From: Salinibacterium sp.
GTDB taxonomy: Bacteria > Actinomycetota > Actinomycetes > Actinomycetales > Microbacteriaceae
Reading direction: 5' to 3'
Assembly (NCBI GenBank): GCA_004297555.1
Contig: SCSV01000286.1
Coordinates: 1-64,000 of the forward strand
DNA: 64,000 nucleotides
Shown piece by piece: positions 1 to 9,818 of the stretch. The notes below the pieces were generated by a model that was not told where the DNA came from, did no database searches, and saw only the letters and a program-made list of their open reading frames with translations. The first letter of the stretch is position 1. Every line of letters starts with the position of its first letter. Position numbers and translations under genes: made by a program.

Positions 1-952
1 GGTTCACGTCGTACAACGGCGCCCAGTCGTACTCACGCACGAAGCGCGTGCTGTCCAGTACGAGGCGACGAATGTCACCGGCACGTGCCGGGTGGTACCC
101 CACGTTCACGTGCTTGCCGACCAGCTTCTCGACACGCTCGATGCTCTCGTACAACGTGAACGCAGTGGACCGGCCGCCTCCGAGATTCCACACACCGGGG
201 CGCGGAGCGTTCAACCACATGATGCAGGCACGTGCGAGGTCACTTGCGTGCAACAGGTCTCTCACCTGCTTGCCGTCACCGAAGGCCCTGAACACCTTCC
301 CTTCGCGCGCGCAGTGCGCCAACCACGGCAGCCAGTTCTGCGCCTCCGTGGCGAGCGCGTAGCGGCCGGTGAAGCAGCCGGGACGGAAGACGCCAACGGC
401 CATCCCGTACTTCTTCGCGTACATCTGGCAGAAGAGGTCGGCAGCCGCCTTGCTCGCGCCGAAGAACGTGATGTGCGTTTGGTCACCGAGCGGGCAGCTC
501 TCGTCGATTCCGTTGAACGCTTGCAGAGCATTCATGCGGTCGAAGTTCTCACCGTAGACCTTCGAGCTGCCGATGAAGAGCAGTGGCTTGCCGGCTGACT
601 GCGTACGGTCGAGCAACTGGAGCGTCCCCATTACGTTGATACGGACGTCGTCGAACGGGTCGTCCTTCCCTCCCTTCCGAGAGTGACACACCTGAGCCGC
701 TGCGTGAACAACGGCGTCGTAGGCGTAGATGCGGTCCGCCCCTAGTGCGTCGACGAAGTCGTCCTTCTCGAACTCGACTCCTGCAGCCCTTAGTGCTTCT
801 GCATTAGCGCTCTGCTTGCGCGGCCCATCTTCTCCGAGCAACTCGTAGCGCGACAGGTTGTCCACCCCGAGCACAGCATCGCCGCGCGCACGAAGCTGCA
901 GGCACAGCTCAGTGCCCAGACAACCAGCCGCGCCAGTAACGATGATGCGCAT
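1..952 (-). CDS. NAD-dependent epimerase/dehydratase, C-terminus beyond left edge
   Basis: My minus-strand translation from ATG at 952: MRIIVTGAAGCLGTELCLQLRARGDAVLGVDNLSRYE... Rossmann GxxGxxG; open to the window edge, hence absent from the ORF track. Confidence 0.85.
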   Translation of the reverse strand, partial: MRIIVTGAAGCLGTELCLQLRARGDAVLGVDNLSRYELLGEDGPRKQSANAEALRAAGVEFEKDDFVDALGADRIYAYDAVVHAAAQVCHSRKGGKDDPFDDVRINVMGTLQLLDRTQSAGKPLLFIGSSKVYGENFDRMNALQAFNGIDESCPLGDQTHITFFGASKAAADLFCQMYAKKYGMAVGVFRPGCFTGRYALATEAQNWLPWLAHCAREGKVFRAFGDGKQVRDLLHASDLARACIMWLNAPRPGVWNLGGGRSTAFTLYESIERVEKLVGKHVNVGYHPARAGDIRRLVLDSTRFVREYDWAPLYDVN

Positions 953-954
953 GC

Positions 955-1551
955 CTAGAGAACACCCCTCGACCAGATGCCCAGCCCACTGCCGGAGGGC
1001 TGTGTGGCGAAGCGGAAGCCGAGCTGAGGAAGCCGCTCGTTGCACGCCTCCACGATGCGATAGGGCGGGTGCTGGTAGTCGTGGAAGAGCAGGATGCACT
1101 CCCGCGCCCAGTGCTTCTGCCAGTTGTCGACGATGCGGTTGATTTGTTCGTACGAGTGGTGGTCGTCGATGAGCATGGTGGAGACCAGAGGTCCTCCATA
1201 CTCGAGTCCATAGTCGGCACCATCGGCGTGACAGAGAACGATGCGGTCGATGATGCGCTTTCGATAGTGGTCGGCAACCAACTCGCGCAGGTTGCGCGCA
1301 ACGCCCGGAGTGATGGGCGCAGTGCCGTCGTTGGTCGCCTGCGAGCCCTCGGGGTACAGGTCGACGCTGTAGACGAGCACGTTGGGCGGCAGCGCTTCGC
1401 ATGCGGCCGCGAGGCTCCGACCGCACCACGCTCCGGTCTCGACGATGGAGGTATGGGCCTTCGCCAACCTCACTGCGCTCTGAAACGCACGTCCATCTTG
1501 CGGAGAGAACATCCCAGGAACCGCGCGCCAGCCAAGTTCGAAGTCAATCAT
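955..1551 (-). CDS. Class I SAM-dependent methyltransferase-like protein (Methyltransf_24 type)
   Basis: IVETGAWCGRSLAAACEALPPNVLVYSVDLYPEG resembles the SAM-binding ETG.xxGxS..A signature; ..VSTMLIDDHHSYEQ.. Confidence 0.65.
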   Translation of the reverse strand: MIDFELGWRAVPGMFSPQDGRAFQSAVRLAKAHTSIVETGAWCGRSLAAACEALPPNVLVYSVDLYPEGSQATNDGTAPITPGVARNLRELVADHYRKRIIDRIVLCHADGADYGLEYGGPLVSTMLIDDHHSYEQINRIVDNWQKHWARECILLFHDYQHPPYRIVEACNERLPQLGFRFATQPSGSGLGIWSRGVL

Positions 1552-1558
1552 TTGGTCC

Positions 1559-3058
1559 TCAGAGTTCTTCGTTGATGTGGAGAAGGCGCCGGTCTCGAAT
1601 ACCGTCGACTATGCCGTGGACACAGCGCATCGCGCGCCTCTCGCGAACTTCAGCCAACCGTGCACTGTTGCACCGCGTGACGTCTTCGAGCGGGGCCACA
1701 GAAATCTCGTGGGGGTCGAGAACGCGAACTGGGACCGGTACGTACTCGTGCTTCGCTCCGGCCCAAACCAGCCGCGTGGTGAAGTCGGTGTCGGCGTGGT
1801 CGCCGGAGCCGTCAAACGTCTCATCCCACCCGTTGATGAGTCGGGCCAGCTCCGTGTCCACCGACTCAGATTTCCAGTGACTGATGTAGTCGACGGGAAG
1901 AGGTCCGGGAGCCGACGGGAACGTCGCGGGCTGGAGGTCCCAGAGCTTCTCATGCTCAACACAGGCTTCGAGGATGCGCGCGGAGGTCATGTTCCCCTTG
2001 AAGATGCTCCAGTGAAAGCGGGCTGACTCGCTTGCCTCCTCAACGACGTCCCAGACAGAAAGGGCGTTCACGAACTTCGAGTCGGACTTGCACGCGACGA
2101 TGCGAGGCTCGAGCGCCGTTCGAATCCACGGTGAGACGCCGATGGTCTTGGGAGCCAACGATGCATGCGCTTCCAGAAATCCCGACGGAGGGCAGGCGTA
2201 CTCGGAGAGGAACACAAGCCGCTTACCACGCGCACGCCTTATCGCCGTGTTGCGGAAGCGGCCGTGAGAGCTGAGTGGAAAAACGGCGTCGTCGCAGGGA
2301 ACGTGTTCGATGTTGGCGCGAAAGAGACCAAGGTGGTTCATCACCGTCTCTTGTCGCCACCGATACAGTGCATCGACGATGATGACTTCGAACTTGTCTG
2401 TCGCCAAGGTCTGCTTCTCGAGCGTGTTCAGCGTCACATCGAGACCACCGAGCCGCCACGTCGGGAGAACAACCGTGACGTCGAGCGTAGGCTTCCATCC
2501 ATCTGCTTTCGTGCTCGGAACTTTGGACTCACCGGTGATGGCCGGTGACTTCAGCGCAACAACCTTCCTCGCCGGCTCGACCCGTGCATCGAACAACATC
2601 GAAGGTGTCTCAGCGCTCCTCCGCCGGAACCCGCGCAAGTCGTGGGTTCCGTTCACCTGCAGCCCGATGAGCGAGGCAGAAGTGCGCGTCAGTTCTGTTC
2701 GCAGTGTCTCGCCACGGGGCATCGTCAACTGCTCACCCTGGAAGAAGATGAACACGAAGTCGGTCATCGCCTCGTGGATAGCGGCTTCGGTAATGAAGTC
2801 TGGACGCACCCGACGAACCACAGCCGGCAGAGGAAGGTCGATTACGGCAAGGGTGGCGAGGTCATCGTCACGAGAGTGCGAACCACGTGCATCATCTGCG
2901 AGAAAGAACATCACCTGACTGAAGCCGTGAGCACGCAGTGTCCCCATCAGCATCTTGAGCGGCTCCAACTGAGCACGCGGCACGCGCACTACTCCACCGA
3001 CAGCCACACGGTCGTGGCTTCCGTCGGAGAGAACGATGGCGGCCACAAGCGTGTTCAT
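1559..3058 (-). CDS. Glycosyltransferase family 2-like protein
   Basis: DVTVVLPTWRLGGLDVTLNTLEKQTLATDKFEVIIVDALYRW, typical GT-A N-terminal motif, in the second half of the protein. Confidence 0.7.
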   Translation of the reverse strand: MNTLVAAIVLSDGSHDRVAVGGVVRVPRAQLEPLKMLMGTLRAHGFSQVMFFLADDARGSHSRDDDLATLAVIDLPLPAVVRRVRPDFITEAAIHEAMTDFVFIFFQGEQLTMPRGETLRTELTRTSASLIGLQVNGTHDLRGFRRRSAETPSMLFDARVEPARKVVALKSPAITGESKVPSTKADGWKPTLDVTVVLPTWRLGGLDVTLNTLEKQTLATDKFEVIIVDALYRWRQETVMNHLGLFRANIEHVPCDDAVFPLSSHGRFRNTAIRRARGKRLVFLSEYACPPSGFLEAHASLAPKTIGVSPWIRTALEPRIVACKSDSKFVNALSVWDVVEEASESARFHWSIFKGNMTSARILEACVEHEKLWDLQPATFPSAPGPLPVDYISHWKSESVDTELARLINGWDETFDGSGDHADTDFTTRLVWAGAKHEYVPVPVRVLDPHEISVAPLEDVTRCNSARLAEVRERRAMRCVHGIVDGIRDRRLLHINEEL

Positions 3059-5826
3059 TTGGTACGCTCACCAACGAAGCTCAAGAAGCGGTCGGTCACG
3101 GATTGCCAACCGTGGCGCGAGACTGCCTTCTCTGCGATGTCTCGACGCAATTCAGTACTCATCGGTTCTTTGAGTGCCTCGACGAGGTTGTCGAGACTCC
3201 ACTCGACGTGATGGTTGTGAAGCACGTCCGGGAGGGCCCCCGCTTCTTTGCAGACCACCTCGCAACCGCACGCCTGCGCTTGCACGAGACTCACGCCAAA
3301 GCCCTCGGGCATCGGGCCACCTGGGTACGCGTACACACCAGACGCCTTAAACGCTTCGAGCAGCACAGCCTGCGGCTGCCATCCACCGCACGTGACTCCC
3401 AGTGGAGCCAGCTCGTCCATCCGCTTCGTGATGCGCTCAACGCGCTCCATCACCGGCATCCCTGGGGCGCCCTGCTTGAGGGACAACATGACGAGGTACG
3501 CGCCGCAGATGTAGAGCGACGCCTGGGGTACCGCCTCCTTCACCCGCGGCCAGATTTCGAGCAGCTCCTCGAGCCCACGCGTAGGGTCCGAAGCGTAGAT
3601 GACGCGGTAGGGGTCCCTGGTGACTTTGTCCCAGTTGGAGAGACAGTTCATCGGGATGCCGTTGCCGAGCAGGTGGTGGCGAGCGTACGTCTCAGTCGAC
3701 AACTCCGGCATCGGCCCGTCCCACGGCTTGTCGGCTGTGACTCCGGTGTAGCCTTCACGGAGCAGCCCTTTTCGCGCCCACTCGCTCACGTGCAGGTGCT
3801 CCTGCATCTCGATGACCTCTTTGCTCCAGAGCCAGGGATTGCCGTAGCCGTTGTCCTGGTGCCAGCAGAAGACCGGCTTGCCCTCCCAAACCTCGCGCAT
3901 CTCGCGGGCGAGGTACGGCGCGCGGCACGTGATGATGACGTCGGCGGATGCCGCCTCGTGCATCAAGACGAAGTCCTTCTGCACGACGCAGAACTCCTGC
4001 TCACCCGGCTCGTTTGTCCAGAGGGAGAAGGCGCCAGAGCCGGCAGGGTGAGGGGTGTACGTCTCGACTGGGTGCCCACGCACGGCCAGCTCGCGCGCGA
4101 GGTGAGCGAGAGAAGACTCGCTGCCCCCAAGTCCCTTGACCAGCAGGTTCTGCGGAATCCACTTCTCCACCGCTGCCGGCGAATAGAAGGCGAACGAGGG
4201 CAACACGGCCGGGCGCGTCTTCACGCGCAGGTGATTCTTCTTCACCTGCTCGGCACTCAACAGCTGCAGCCGGATAGCACCAGCTTCACGCAGCGCATCT
4301 TCAGTGTCGATTCGGTCGCAGCTGACCCAGTCACCGTCGAGAGGCATGCGTGTCGCAGGCTGCTCCCGCGTCAACCGGTTCAGCTTCGCCAGCGTCCCGC
4401 GAATGCGGAGGCTCTTCATCAGGCCACGCGTGGCCGAGAACAGCGGGAACTGCTCGATGAGCATCTTCGAGAGAGAGGGCGCGTCGTCGGTGAGCAGGTC
4501 CGTCGCGTCCAACAACGACGTGGCCAGCTTGTCCAGCCTCAACGCAACCGTTGCCCTCTCCAGAACGAACTGAGCCAGTGGGCTGTTCGGGTAGCGCTCC
4601 GTCATCTCCCTAGCCAGCGCCATCCCCTTCTCGAACTGACCCAGGTTGAGGTACGCGTCTGCGGTCTGCCCGCGCGGCTGAAGGAAGCGCATCAGCGGTT
4701 GGTCGCGCTGCAGCAGCATCGGCTCGCGGCGCAAGCCCCGCTCGTACCACTCGACGCAGGCGGCCCACTTGCCCATGCGGTACGCCGCCTCGCACGCGAC
4801 GAAGTACGCCTCCTGGAACTCCGGGTTGTAGGTGATGCAGGCGCAGGAGACTTCGAGCGCCTTGGGCACGTCGTTCTTGTGCAGCATGAGCGACGCGTAC
4901 GCGAGCCTGTAAGTGTACCGGTCGAGGTCGTTGGTGGCCTGCTGGATGGCGATGAGCAACGAGCGTTCGGCGTTGGTGAGGTCGCCCGAGAACACTTGCG
5001 CGTTGGCGGTGTCGTAGGCGTGGCGCGCCTCGACCGGCATATCGCTCTTCGTCATCTGCTTGATGATTTCGGTGTTGCGAATGGCGCGCTGAGTCGCCTC
5101 TTCACTCGGGTGGTGACGGAGCAGAATGCCCAGATTGGTGATGGCCAACTCCGGGGTGGAGCCGACCGGGGTGAGCACCTCGTGGACGCCGCTCTCGTCC
5201 GGAGACCACCAGATGTGCCCGAGTGCGCGCTTCACCAGCCGCTTGCTCTTCAAGCGAATGACGACGTAGTTGTTCTCGTCAATCTGGTAGTCGTAGCCGA
5301 TGAAGATGGCGTTGGTCGGCGGCGGTAGCGCGGCCAGCCACTGCTGGAGCGGAACAGGCTTCTCGTTGCTGCCAACCTTGGCGGGCTCGAGTCCGTAGTC
5401 ACGCTCGAGATTGCGAATCGCGTTCAAGCCTTCTTCAGTGCCGGCGTCGACGAGCACGTCGTCGGCGTCGAGGCTCCACAGCCACTCACCGGTCATGTGC
5501 TTCCAGTAGATGTTGCGCGCGACGTCGAAGCGGCCGGGCCACTCGAAGGTGACGACCTTGAGCGGCGGGCGCGGGAAAGTGAGAGGGGGCGACCACGAGG
5601 TGATGCTCTCGCCGGCATCCCAAGCTGCAGGAGTGACGTACCCGAGCTTTCTGAGCGTGCCATCCAACTGAGCACGGTCCTTCCCATTGAAGCCGATGAC
5701 GACTTCGTCGACCGGGCAGCCGTTGGTTTTCTCCAGCACGCTCCGCAAACAGCGCTCGAGGGGTTTCCCCGAATGGGCGTCGCCGCACATCACTCCGAGG
5801 GACACCACTGGCTGCTTCGAAGTCAT
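3055..5826 (-). CDS. Multidomain glycosyltransferase (GT-A N-term, TPR-like middle, GT-B C-term)
   Basis: N-term VSLGVMCGDAHSGKPLERCLRSVLEKTNGCPVDEVVIGFNG; helical TPR-like repeats; C-term PEGFGVSLVQAQACGCEVVCKEAGALPDVL (GT4 donor-site motif). 4-nt overlap with neighbour. Confidence 0.75.
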   Translation of the reverse strand: MTSKQPVVSLGVMCGDAHSGKPLERCLRSVLEKTNGCPVDEVVIGFNGKDRAQLDGTLRKLGYVTPAAWDAGESITSWSPPLTFPRPPLKVVTFEWPGRFDVARNIYWKHMTGEWLWSLDADDVLVDAGTEEGLNAIRNLERDYGLEPAKVGSNEKPVPLQQWLAALPPPTNAIFIGYDYQIDENNYVVIRLKSKRLVKRALGHIWWSPDESGVHEVLTPVGSTPELAITNLGILLRHHPSEEATQRAIRNTEIIKQMTKSDMPVEARHAYDTANAQVFSGDLTNAERSLLIAIQQATNDLDRYTYRLAYASLMLHKNDVPKALEVSCACITYNPEFQEAYFVACEAAYRMGKWAACVEWYERGLRREPMLLQRDQPLMRFLQPRGQTADAYLNLGQFEKGMALAREMTERYPNSPLAQFVLERATVALRLDKLATSLLDATDLLTDDAPSLSKMLIEQFPLFSATRGLMKSLRIRGTLAKLNRLTREQPATRMPLDGDWVSCDRIDTEDALREAGAIRLQLLSAEQVKKNHLRVKTRPAVLPSFAFYSPAAVEKWIPQNLLVKGLGGSESSLAHLARELAVRGHPVETYTPHPAGSGAFSLWTNEPGEQEFCVVQKDFVLMHEAASADVIITCRAPYLAREMREVWEGKPVFCWHQDNGYGNPWLWSKEVIEMQEHLHVSEWARKGLLREGYTGVTADKPWDGPMPELSTETYARHHLLGNGIPMNCLSNWDKVTRDPYRVIYASDPTRGLEELLEIWPRVKEAVPQASLYICGAYLVMLSLKQGAPGMPVMERVERITKRMDELAPLGVTCGGWQPQAVLLEAFKASGVYAYPGGPMPEGFGVSLVQAQACGCEVVCKEAGALPDVLHNHHVEWSLDNLVEALKEPMSTELRRDIAEKAVSRHGWQSVTDRFLSFVGERTK

Positions 5827-6236
5827 TTCATCTCCTTCATCGTGTCACCGAACGGTGTGAAGTAGACGTTGCCGACTCGCAGCACGAGCGGTGGGACCGG
5901 AGCTGGCGGCGGGAACCTCTTCTTCATCCCATTCCAGACGTGCTGCGCCTTGCGCTGCGGCGACCACGTGAGCGCGCGCCACCGCGAAAGCACCCACTGC
6001 CAAACGCCGGGGCCGTCCGGCGCGTCACCGAGGTACTCCGCGGAGCCGCGCTCGTAACGCGGGTAGCCCATGGTTCCGGGCTCGTGCCGGTGACCGCAGT
6101 TGGGCATGCCACAGTACGGCGCGCTGCATGGCACCAGTCCCTCGTGCGGCCACAGTTCGGAACATCTGAACGTAGTGATACGGCCGCAGGTGCAGGTGAG
6201 AATTCTCGGGTCCTGCTGTTCGAGATTGGTGACCAT
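5823..6236 (-). CDS. Cys-rich hypothetical protein
   Basis: CTCGRITTFRC...CSAPYCGMPNCGHRH; overlaps both neighbours. Confidence 0.5.
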   Translation of the reverse strand: MVTNLEQQDPRILTCTCGRITTFRCSELWPHEGLVPCSAPYCGMPNCGHRHEPGTMGYPRYERGSAEYLGDAPDGPGVWQWVLSRWRALTWSPQRKAQHVWNGMKKRFPPPAPVPPLVLRVGNVYFTPFGDTMKEMK

Positions 6237-7432
6237 CAGCGGACGAACTCCTCAGCCGATTCTTCTCTGGTGGTGAGCTGCCAATTCTTCTTCATGCAAG
6301 CAGCTTCCATCTCCTTGGCGGCGCGCTCCCAGGTGTAGTTGAAGCGATGAGGCTCGGCCTTGCACACTTGTTCGAGGCTCCATTCCTCGTCCGTCAGGCC
6401 GCGCACGATGAAATCCGGCAGTACCGCATCCAGCTCAGTCGGGTTGGGTGGTAGCCACGTGACAGCACCACCATAGAGTGACGGGAAAGCATCGCGCGGA
6501 GTCGTCATCACGTGACAGCCAGCTGCAATGCCACACGCCAGCGAAGTGCCAAACCCTTCGGTGTAGTAAATCGGCATCAGCGGGTAGCAGTGCACGCGGG
6601 TGATAAACTGCGTCTTGCGCAAGCGCGCTCGCGACACGGCACCGTGGAAGATGATGGACGGGTCGGCTTTGGCTTCCGGGATGATGCAGTTGAGGTGCCG
6701 ACCACGGTCACCGAAGAGTCCAGGAGCCTGGACGGCCATCGGGAGGTACCGGTCGATTTCGTAGAAGACGTGCAGGCGCGCCTCGGGCACCTTCTTCACC
6801 ACCTTGGGCCATGCACGTAGCAGGTGATGCAGTCCGCGGTCTGGAGAACTCCAGTACCCAACATTCAAAGGCCGCTCTTTCCACGGAGGCGGAACGGTGT
6901 CGTTCTTCTTGTAGCCACGGGTGTAATCGTCGTTGGTCCACTTGCCGTACAGCTCGGCATCGAGCCCGTTGTGCACCACCGCATACGGACGCCCTCGCCA
7001 GCCCCAGGTGGGGAGCTGCTGCGCATGGCTTTCGCTCGGGCTCACGATGCAGTCCACCCGGTCCCACGCACCGCGCTGCAGCAGGTCGTTCAGCTGTTGG
7101 GCGTAAATTCTGACCGCGCCCTTCGGCGCCCACTCGAGCGGTCTCAGCGAAGAAAACGAGACGACAGCGTCCCACGGCTGCGAGCACAGGGCGTAGTAGA
7201 GGTCGGCTTGGAGCGAGTGGAACGGCACACCACGCCACTCGCCGTCACGCCCGTACCACCAGCAGTCGACGGAATGCCCCAGCTCGCGCAGCCCTACGGC
7301 AGCTCGAATCGCTGCCTCCTCTCCGCCGCCGACCGTCGGCCCGTCCTCCAGCTCGAGGACATTCGGCGGGGGCTTCCCCCACCAGCCGGTGCCGTTGCCA
7401 CAGTCGAAGCCACAGATGACGGCGATGCGCAT
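6236..7432 (-). CDS. Glycosyltransferase family 4-like protein
   Basis: GT-B architecture: VVHNGLDAELY, LNVGYWSSPDRGLHHLLRAWPKV, YTEGFGTSLACGIAAGCHVMTT. Confidence 0.8.
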   Translation of the reverse strand: MRIAVICGFDCGNGTGWWGKPPPNVLELEDGPTVGGGEEAAIRAAVGLRELGHSVDCWWYGRDGEWRGVPFHSLQADLYYALCSQPWDAVVSFSSLRPLEWAPKGAVRIYAQQLNDLLQRGAWDRVDCIVSPSESHAQQLPTWGWRGRPYAVVHNGLDAELYGKWTNDDYTRGYKKNDTVPPPWKERPLNVGYWSSPDRGLHHLLRAWPKVVKKVPEARLHVFYEIDRYLPMAVQAPGLFGDRGRHLNCIIPEAKADPSIIFHGAVSRARLRKTQFITRVHCYPLMPIYYTEGFGTSLACGIAAGCHVMTTPRDAFPSLYGGAVTWLPPNPTELDAVLPDFIVRGLTDEEWSLEQVCKAEPHRFNYTWERAAKEMEAACMKKNWQLTTREESAEEFVR

Positions 7433-7503
7433 GAGCGGTGTGCAGGTCCCGCGAAGTGGAACGCGTGACAGAAATCACATCACCGGCTCTTAAACAAGAC
7501 CTT

Positions 7504-7522
7504 TGTCACCGTGAAGGTGACG
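7504..7522. promoter_or_regulatory. TGTCAC-N7-GTGACG palindrome
   Basis: TGTCACCGTGAAGGTGACG between the 7543-7581 hairpin and the GT operon start at 7432 (-). Confidence 0.6.
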
Positions 7523-7542
7523 TGTGGTCTGCGCATAAAGAA

Positions 7543-7581
7543 GGCCGCTGCGAGAGGACGGACAGGAACCTCGCAGCGGCC
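7543..7581. terminator. Perfect 12-bp stem terminator-like hairpin
   Basis: GGCCGCTGCGAG (7543-7554)/CTCGCAGCGGCC (7570-7581), 15-nt loop, short T-runs outside both arms; lies 3' of 7694..8002(-). Confidence 0.65.
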
Positions 7582-7693
7582 TGAGCCTTTTCGTCCGAGG
7601 AGGGCGGGCGGGAGGCGTAAGGAGTTAGAACAACGACGCGTCGCGCCGTCAAGAGCACCCTACGCTGTCGCCCGCCGCCGCCGACCTCCGCGC

Positions 7694-8002
7694 CTACTGA
7701 ATGCGCGTGTGCCACGCCGCGGCGAGCAGCTCGCCATTGGCGACGGTGGTGTTCGGGTTGATGAGCACGCACACCGCGCCGGTGCGCGTGTACAGCGAAA
7801 CCGGGAGCGTCGCGCTGGACCACTGCGCGGTGGTCGAGGCACCGCCGGTGCTGATGAAGCCGGCGTTGAACAGCACGGTGTCGAGCGAGTCGAGCGCGCC
7901 GGTGTTGATGGACCACAGGTTGGCGCTCTGGCCGAGCGCGGCCTGAGTGTTCAGCAGCGTCTGCAAGCCTGTGTAGATGAGGTTGCCGAGGAGTGAGGCC
8001 AT
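7694..8002 (-). CDS. Hypothetical protein, possibly virion-associated
   Basis: ORF followed by the hairpin at 7543-7581; Ala/Thr-rich composition. Confidence 0.5.
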   Translation of the reverse strand: MASLLGNLIYTGLQTLLNTQAALGQSANLWSINTGALDSLDTVLFNAGFISTGGASTTAQWSSATLPVSLYTRTGAVCVLINPNTTVANGELLAAAWHTRIQ

Positions 8003-8123
8003 TTGGTTGTTTTCCTGTTTCGGTATGAGGTCGGCCGAAATGACCGGTCAGGCAAAACGGTACAAGCGAAAGGTCGGTGGCCAAAATTTTAACCCGTGAT
8101 TTCTGCTTTGGTGAGCAGGCTCC

Positions 8124-8660
8124 ATGGGCAAGGAATGGACCCAGCCCAACTCCCGTGCTCTCCTTTCCTCTGTGGGTTTGGTGAAGCACAAGGAGCGATG
8201 TCCCGAGAACGCGAAGGTGAAAGCGTTCTTCGAATGGTGGGATGTGAACGGACCGTTCCCAATCGTCATCCTCCGTGGCACCACGACGGACGCTCTCCAG
8301 GAGGCAGAGTTCAAAAAAGGGCGCAAGAAGCTGCCCGACGGCTCTTGGGTGGTCATCGACAAGGGAGCAGTCGTCACGAACGCATTGCGCGCCTGTGACT
8401 CAGCTCACGGTCACGCCGCGGCTGCCGATGCGCATCCCGTCCGCGAGTTCTTCGACAGCGGCGGCGTGAAGCTCATCTACCTGGGCGACGAGCACGACGA
8501 GGAAGTGCGCGAGGAAGCACTTCGGCGCTTCAAGATGTACGACGACCTCGCGAAGAAGCACGGGCTCGAGTCCGGTGAGAACTACCCGGGCATCTGTGAC
8601 CGGCCGCACGTCTGCGACCCGGACTGGCGAAAGCTGCCGTTGGCACCGGGCGTCACGTAA
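8124..8660 (+). CDS. Peptidase M15-like protein (putative endolysin)
   Basis: DSAHGHAAAADAHP approximates M15 SxHxxGxAxD (G replaced by A); downstream ..YPGICDRPHVC.. could supply the second metal His. Confidence 0.55.
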   Translation: MGKEWTQPNSRALLSSVGLVKHKERCPENAKVKAFFEWWDVNGPFPIVILRGTTTDALQEAEFKKGRKKLPDGSWVVIDKGAVVTNALRACDSAHGHAAAADAHPVREFFDSGGVKLIYLGDEHDEEVREEALRRFKMYDDLAKKHGLESGENYPGICDRPHVCDPDWRKLPLAPGVT

Positions 8661-8810
8661 ACGGTGGTGCACGGCGCTTGACCGCTTCTCGAATGCCCGG
8701 CCTAGTCAGCGAGGGGGCGCGTTTTCAGCCGGGGCTTACGACGACCGCCGCACCACCGCGGCGGTACTTCATCCGTGTGCAGCCGGAGTACCGAGTGACG
8801 AGACACGTAA

Positions 8811-8829
8811 TGTCACGTTTCGCGTTACA
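8811..8829. promoter_or_regulatory. TGTCAC-N7-GTTACA palindrome
   Basis: TGTCACGTTTCGCGTTACA in the gap between convergent genes 8660 (+) and 8883 (-). Confidence 0.5.
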
Positions 8830-8882
8830 GGGCAACGGAAATCGTCGTCGTGCCCACTCCACGGAGTGAGTCCACACGTAGT

Positions 8883-9305
8883 TCAATACGGATTCTCTTC
8901 GCCCTGCTGGGTCAGGTAGCTCGACTCGGTGATGCGCTTGGCCGAGATGAAGTCGACGAGCGTCTTCCTCTCCGTCACCTCCCTAAAGAGCTTGAGCCGC
9001 ATCTGGAAGTCCATGGCGTCGCCGTGCTTCGCGTCGTTCTCGTCCCAGACCTTCTTGCAGCCGGGGCAGTTCGTCTCGTTCAGCACACCGTCGCGTTTGA
9101 GCACGCGCTGCTGCATGCCGTCCCACTGCGCCACGCGCGGCCTGAGTTGGTGCATCTGATGAGGTCCGTAGTACGGAGAGCCCAGCTGCCCACACGCGTA
9201 CTCGTAGATGACGGGACTGTCGTCGCAGACGCGTCTCGAGTCGAGGTGAGCGCCGGGAGGAAACCAGTGGTAGACGATTTTCATTGGGACAGGTGAGATG
9301 GGCAT
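8883..9305 (-). CDS. Hypothetical protein with CxxC
   Basis: ORF in the leftward operon; NCPGCKKVWDEND. Confidence 0.45.
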   Translation of the reverse strand: MPISPVPMKIVYHWFPPGAHLDSRRVCDDSPVIYEYACGQLGSPYYGPHQMHQLRPRVAQWDGMQQRVLKRDGVLNETNCPGCKKVWDENDAKHGDAMDFQMRLKLFREVTERKTLVDFISAKRITESSYLTQQGEENPY

Positions 9306-9322
9306 CTAGTCTTCATCCAGTC

Positions 9323-9643
9323 TCAGTTTTCCTCCAGTCTCACGCGCCCATAGTTCTGTGACGCGGTGAACTTGATGACGAACTGCGCACGCGTCGGGCC
9401 GGAGAGGACTGGATGGTCGACGCTGCGCCGCAGCCGGCGGCTGAACTTGCCGAACTTGTAGATGACGAATTCGAGGCCGTGCTCCAACACACAGAGCTTG
9501 ATGAACTCGAATGTGGCTCGGACGATTCTCACTGCATGTTCGCGCTCGAGCCCTTGCGTCTCCTGCAGGTACTTGGCGAGCCCCCGCGTCGTAGGCGGGT
9601 AGTGGCCGGCGGGGAGCTGATGCGCCCGGGGTTGCTCAGGCAT
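9323..9643 (-). CDS. HU/IHF-like DNA-binding protein
   Basis: EFVIYKFGKFSRRLRRSVDHPVLSGPTRAQFVIKFTASQN matches the HU arm (GxF...R.P.TG....V.FK.S). Confidence 0.6.
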   Translation of the reverse strand: MPEQPRAHQLPAGHYPPTTRGLAKYLQETQGLEREHAVRIVRATFEFIKLCVLEHGLEFVIYKFGKFSRRLRRSVDHPVLSGPTRAQFVIKFTASQNYGRVRLEEN

Positions 9644-9818
9644 CGGGGTCCTTGTCGAAAGACCAACACGCGTTCCACAAATTCACCATGTCAGGCGTGA
9701 CCTTTCTATGGTCACCCTTGAAGTACCAGCTCATCGCGGCGCAGAAGATGGACTCCTTGAGCATCTGCCTTTTGCGCACTACGCGTTTCCGTTCCTTCGT
9801 CTTGGCTTCGCGCTTCAT
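9636..9818 (-). CDS. Hypothetical small protein
   Basis: MKREAKTKERKRVVRKRQML...; start chosen internal to the track ORF to fit operon overlaps. Confidence 0.4.
   Translation of the reverse strand: MKREAKTKERKRVVRKRQMLKESIFCAAMSWYFKGDHRKVTPDMVNLWNACWSFDKDPDA

Noticed and set aside
3103-5328. 741-aa plus-strand ORF
   Set aside because: Antisense shadow of the glycosyltransferase 3055..5826; no recognisable motifs.
8041-8050. Palindrome TGACCGGTCA in the divergent gap
   Set aside because: Only 10 bp, and I saw no second copy; probably chance.
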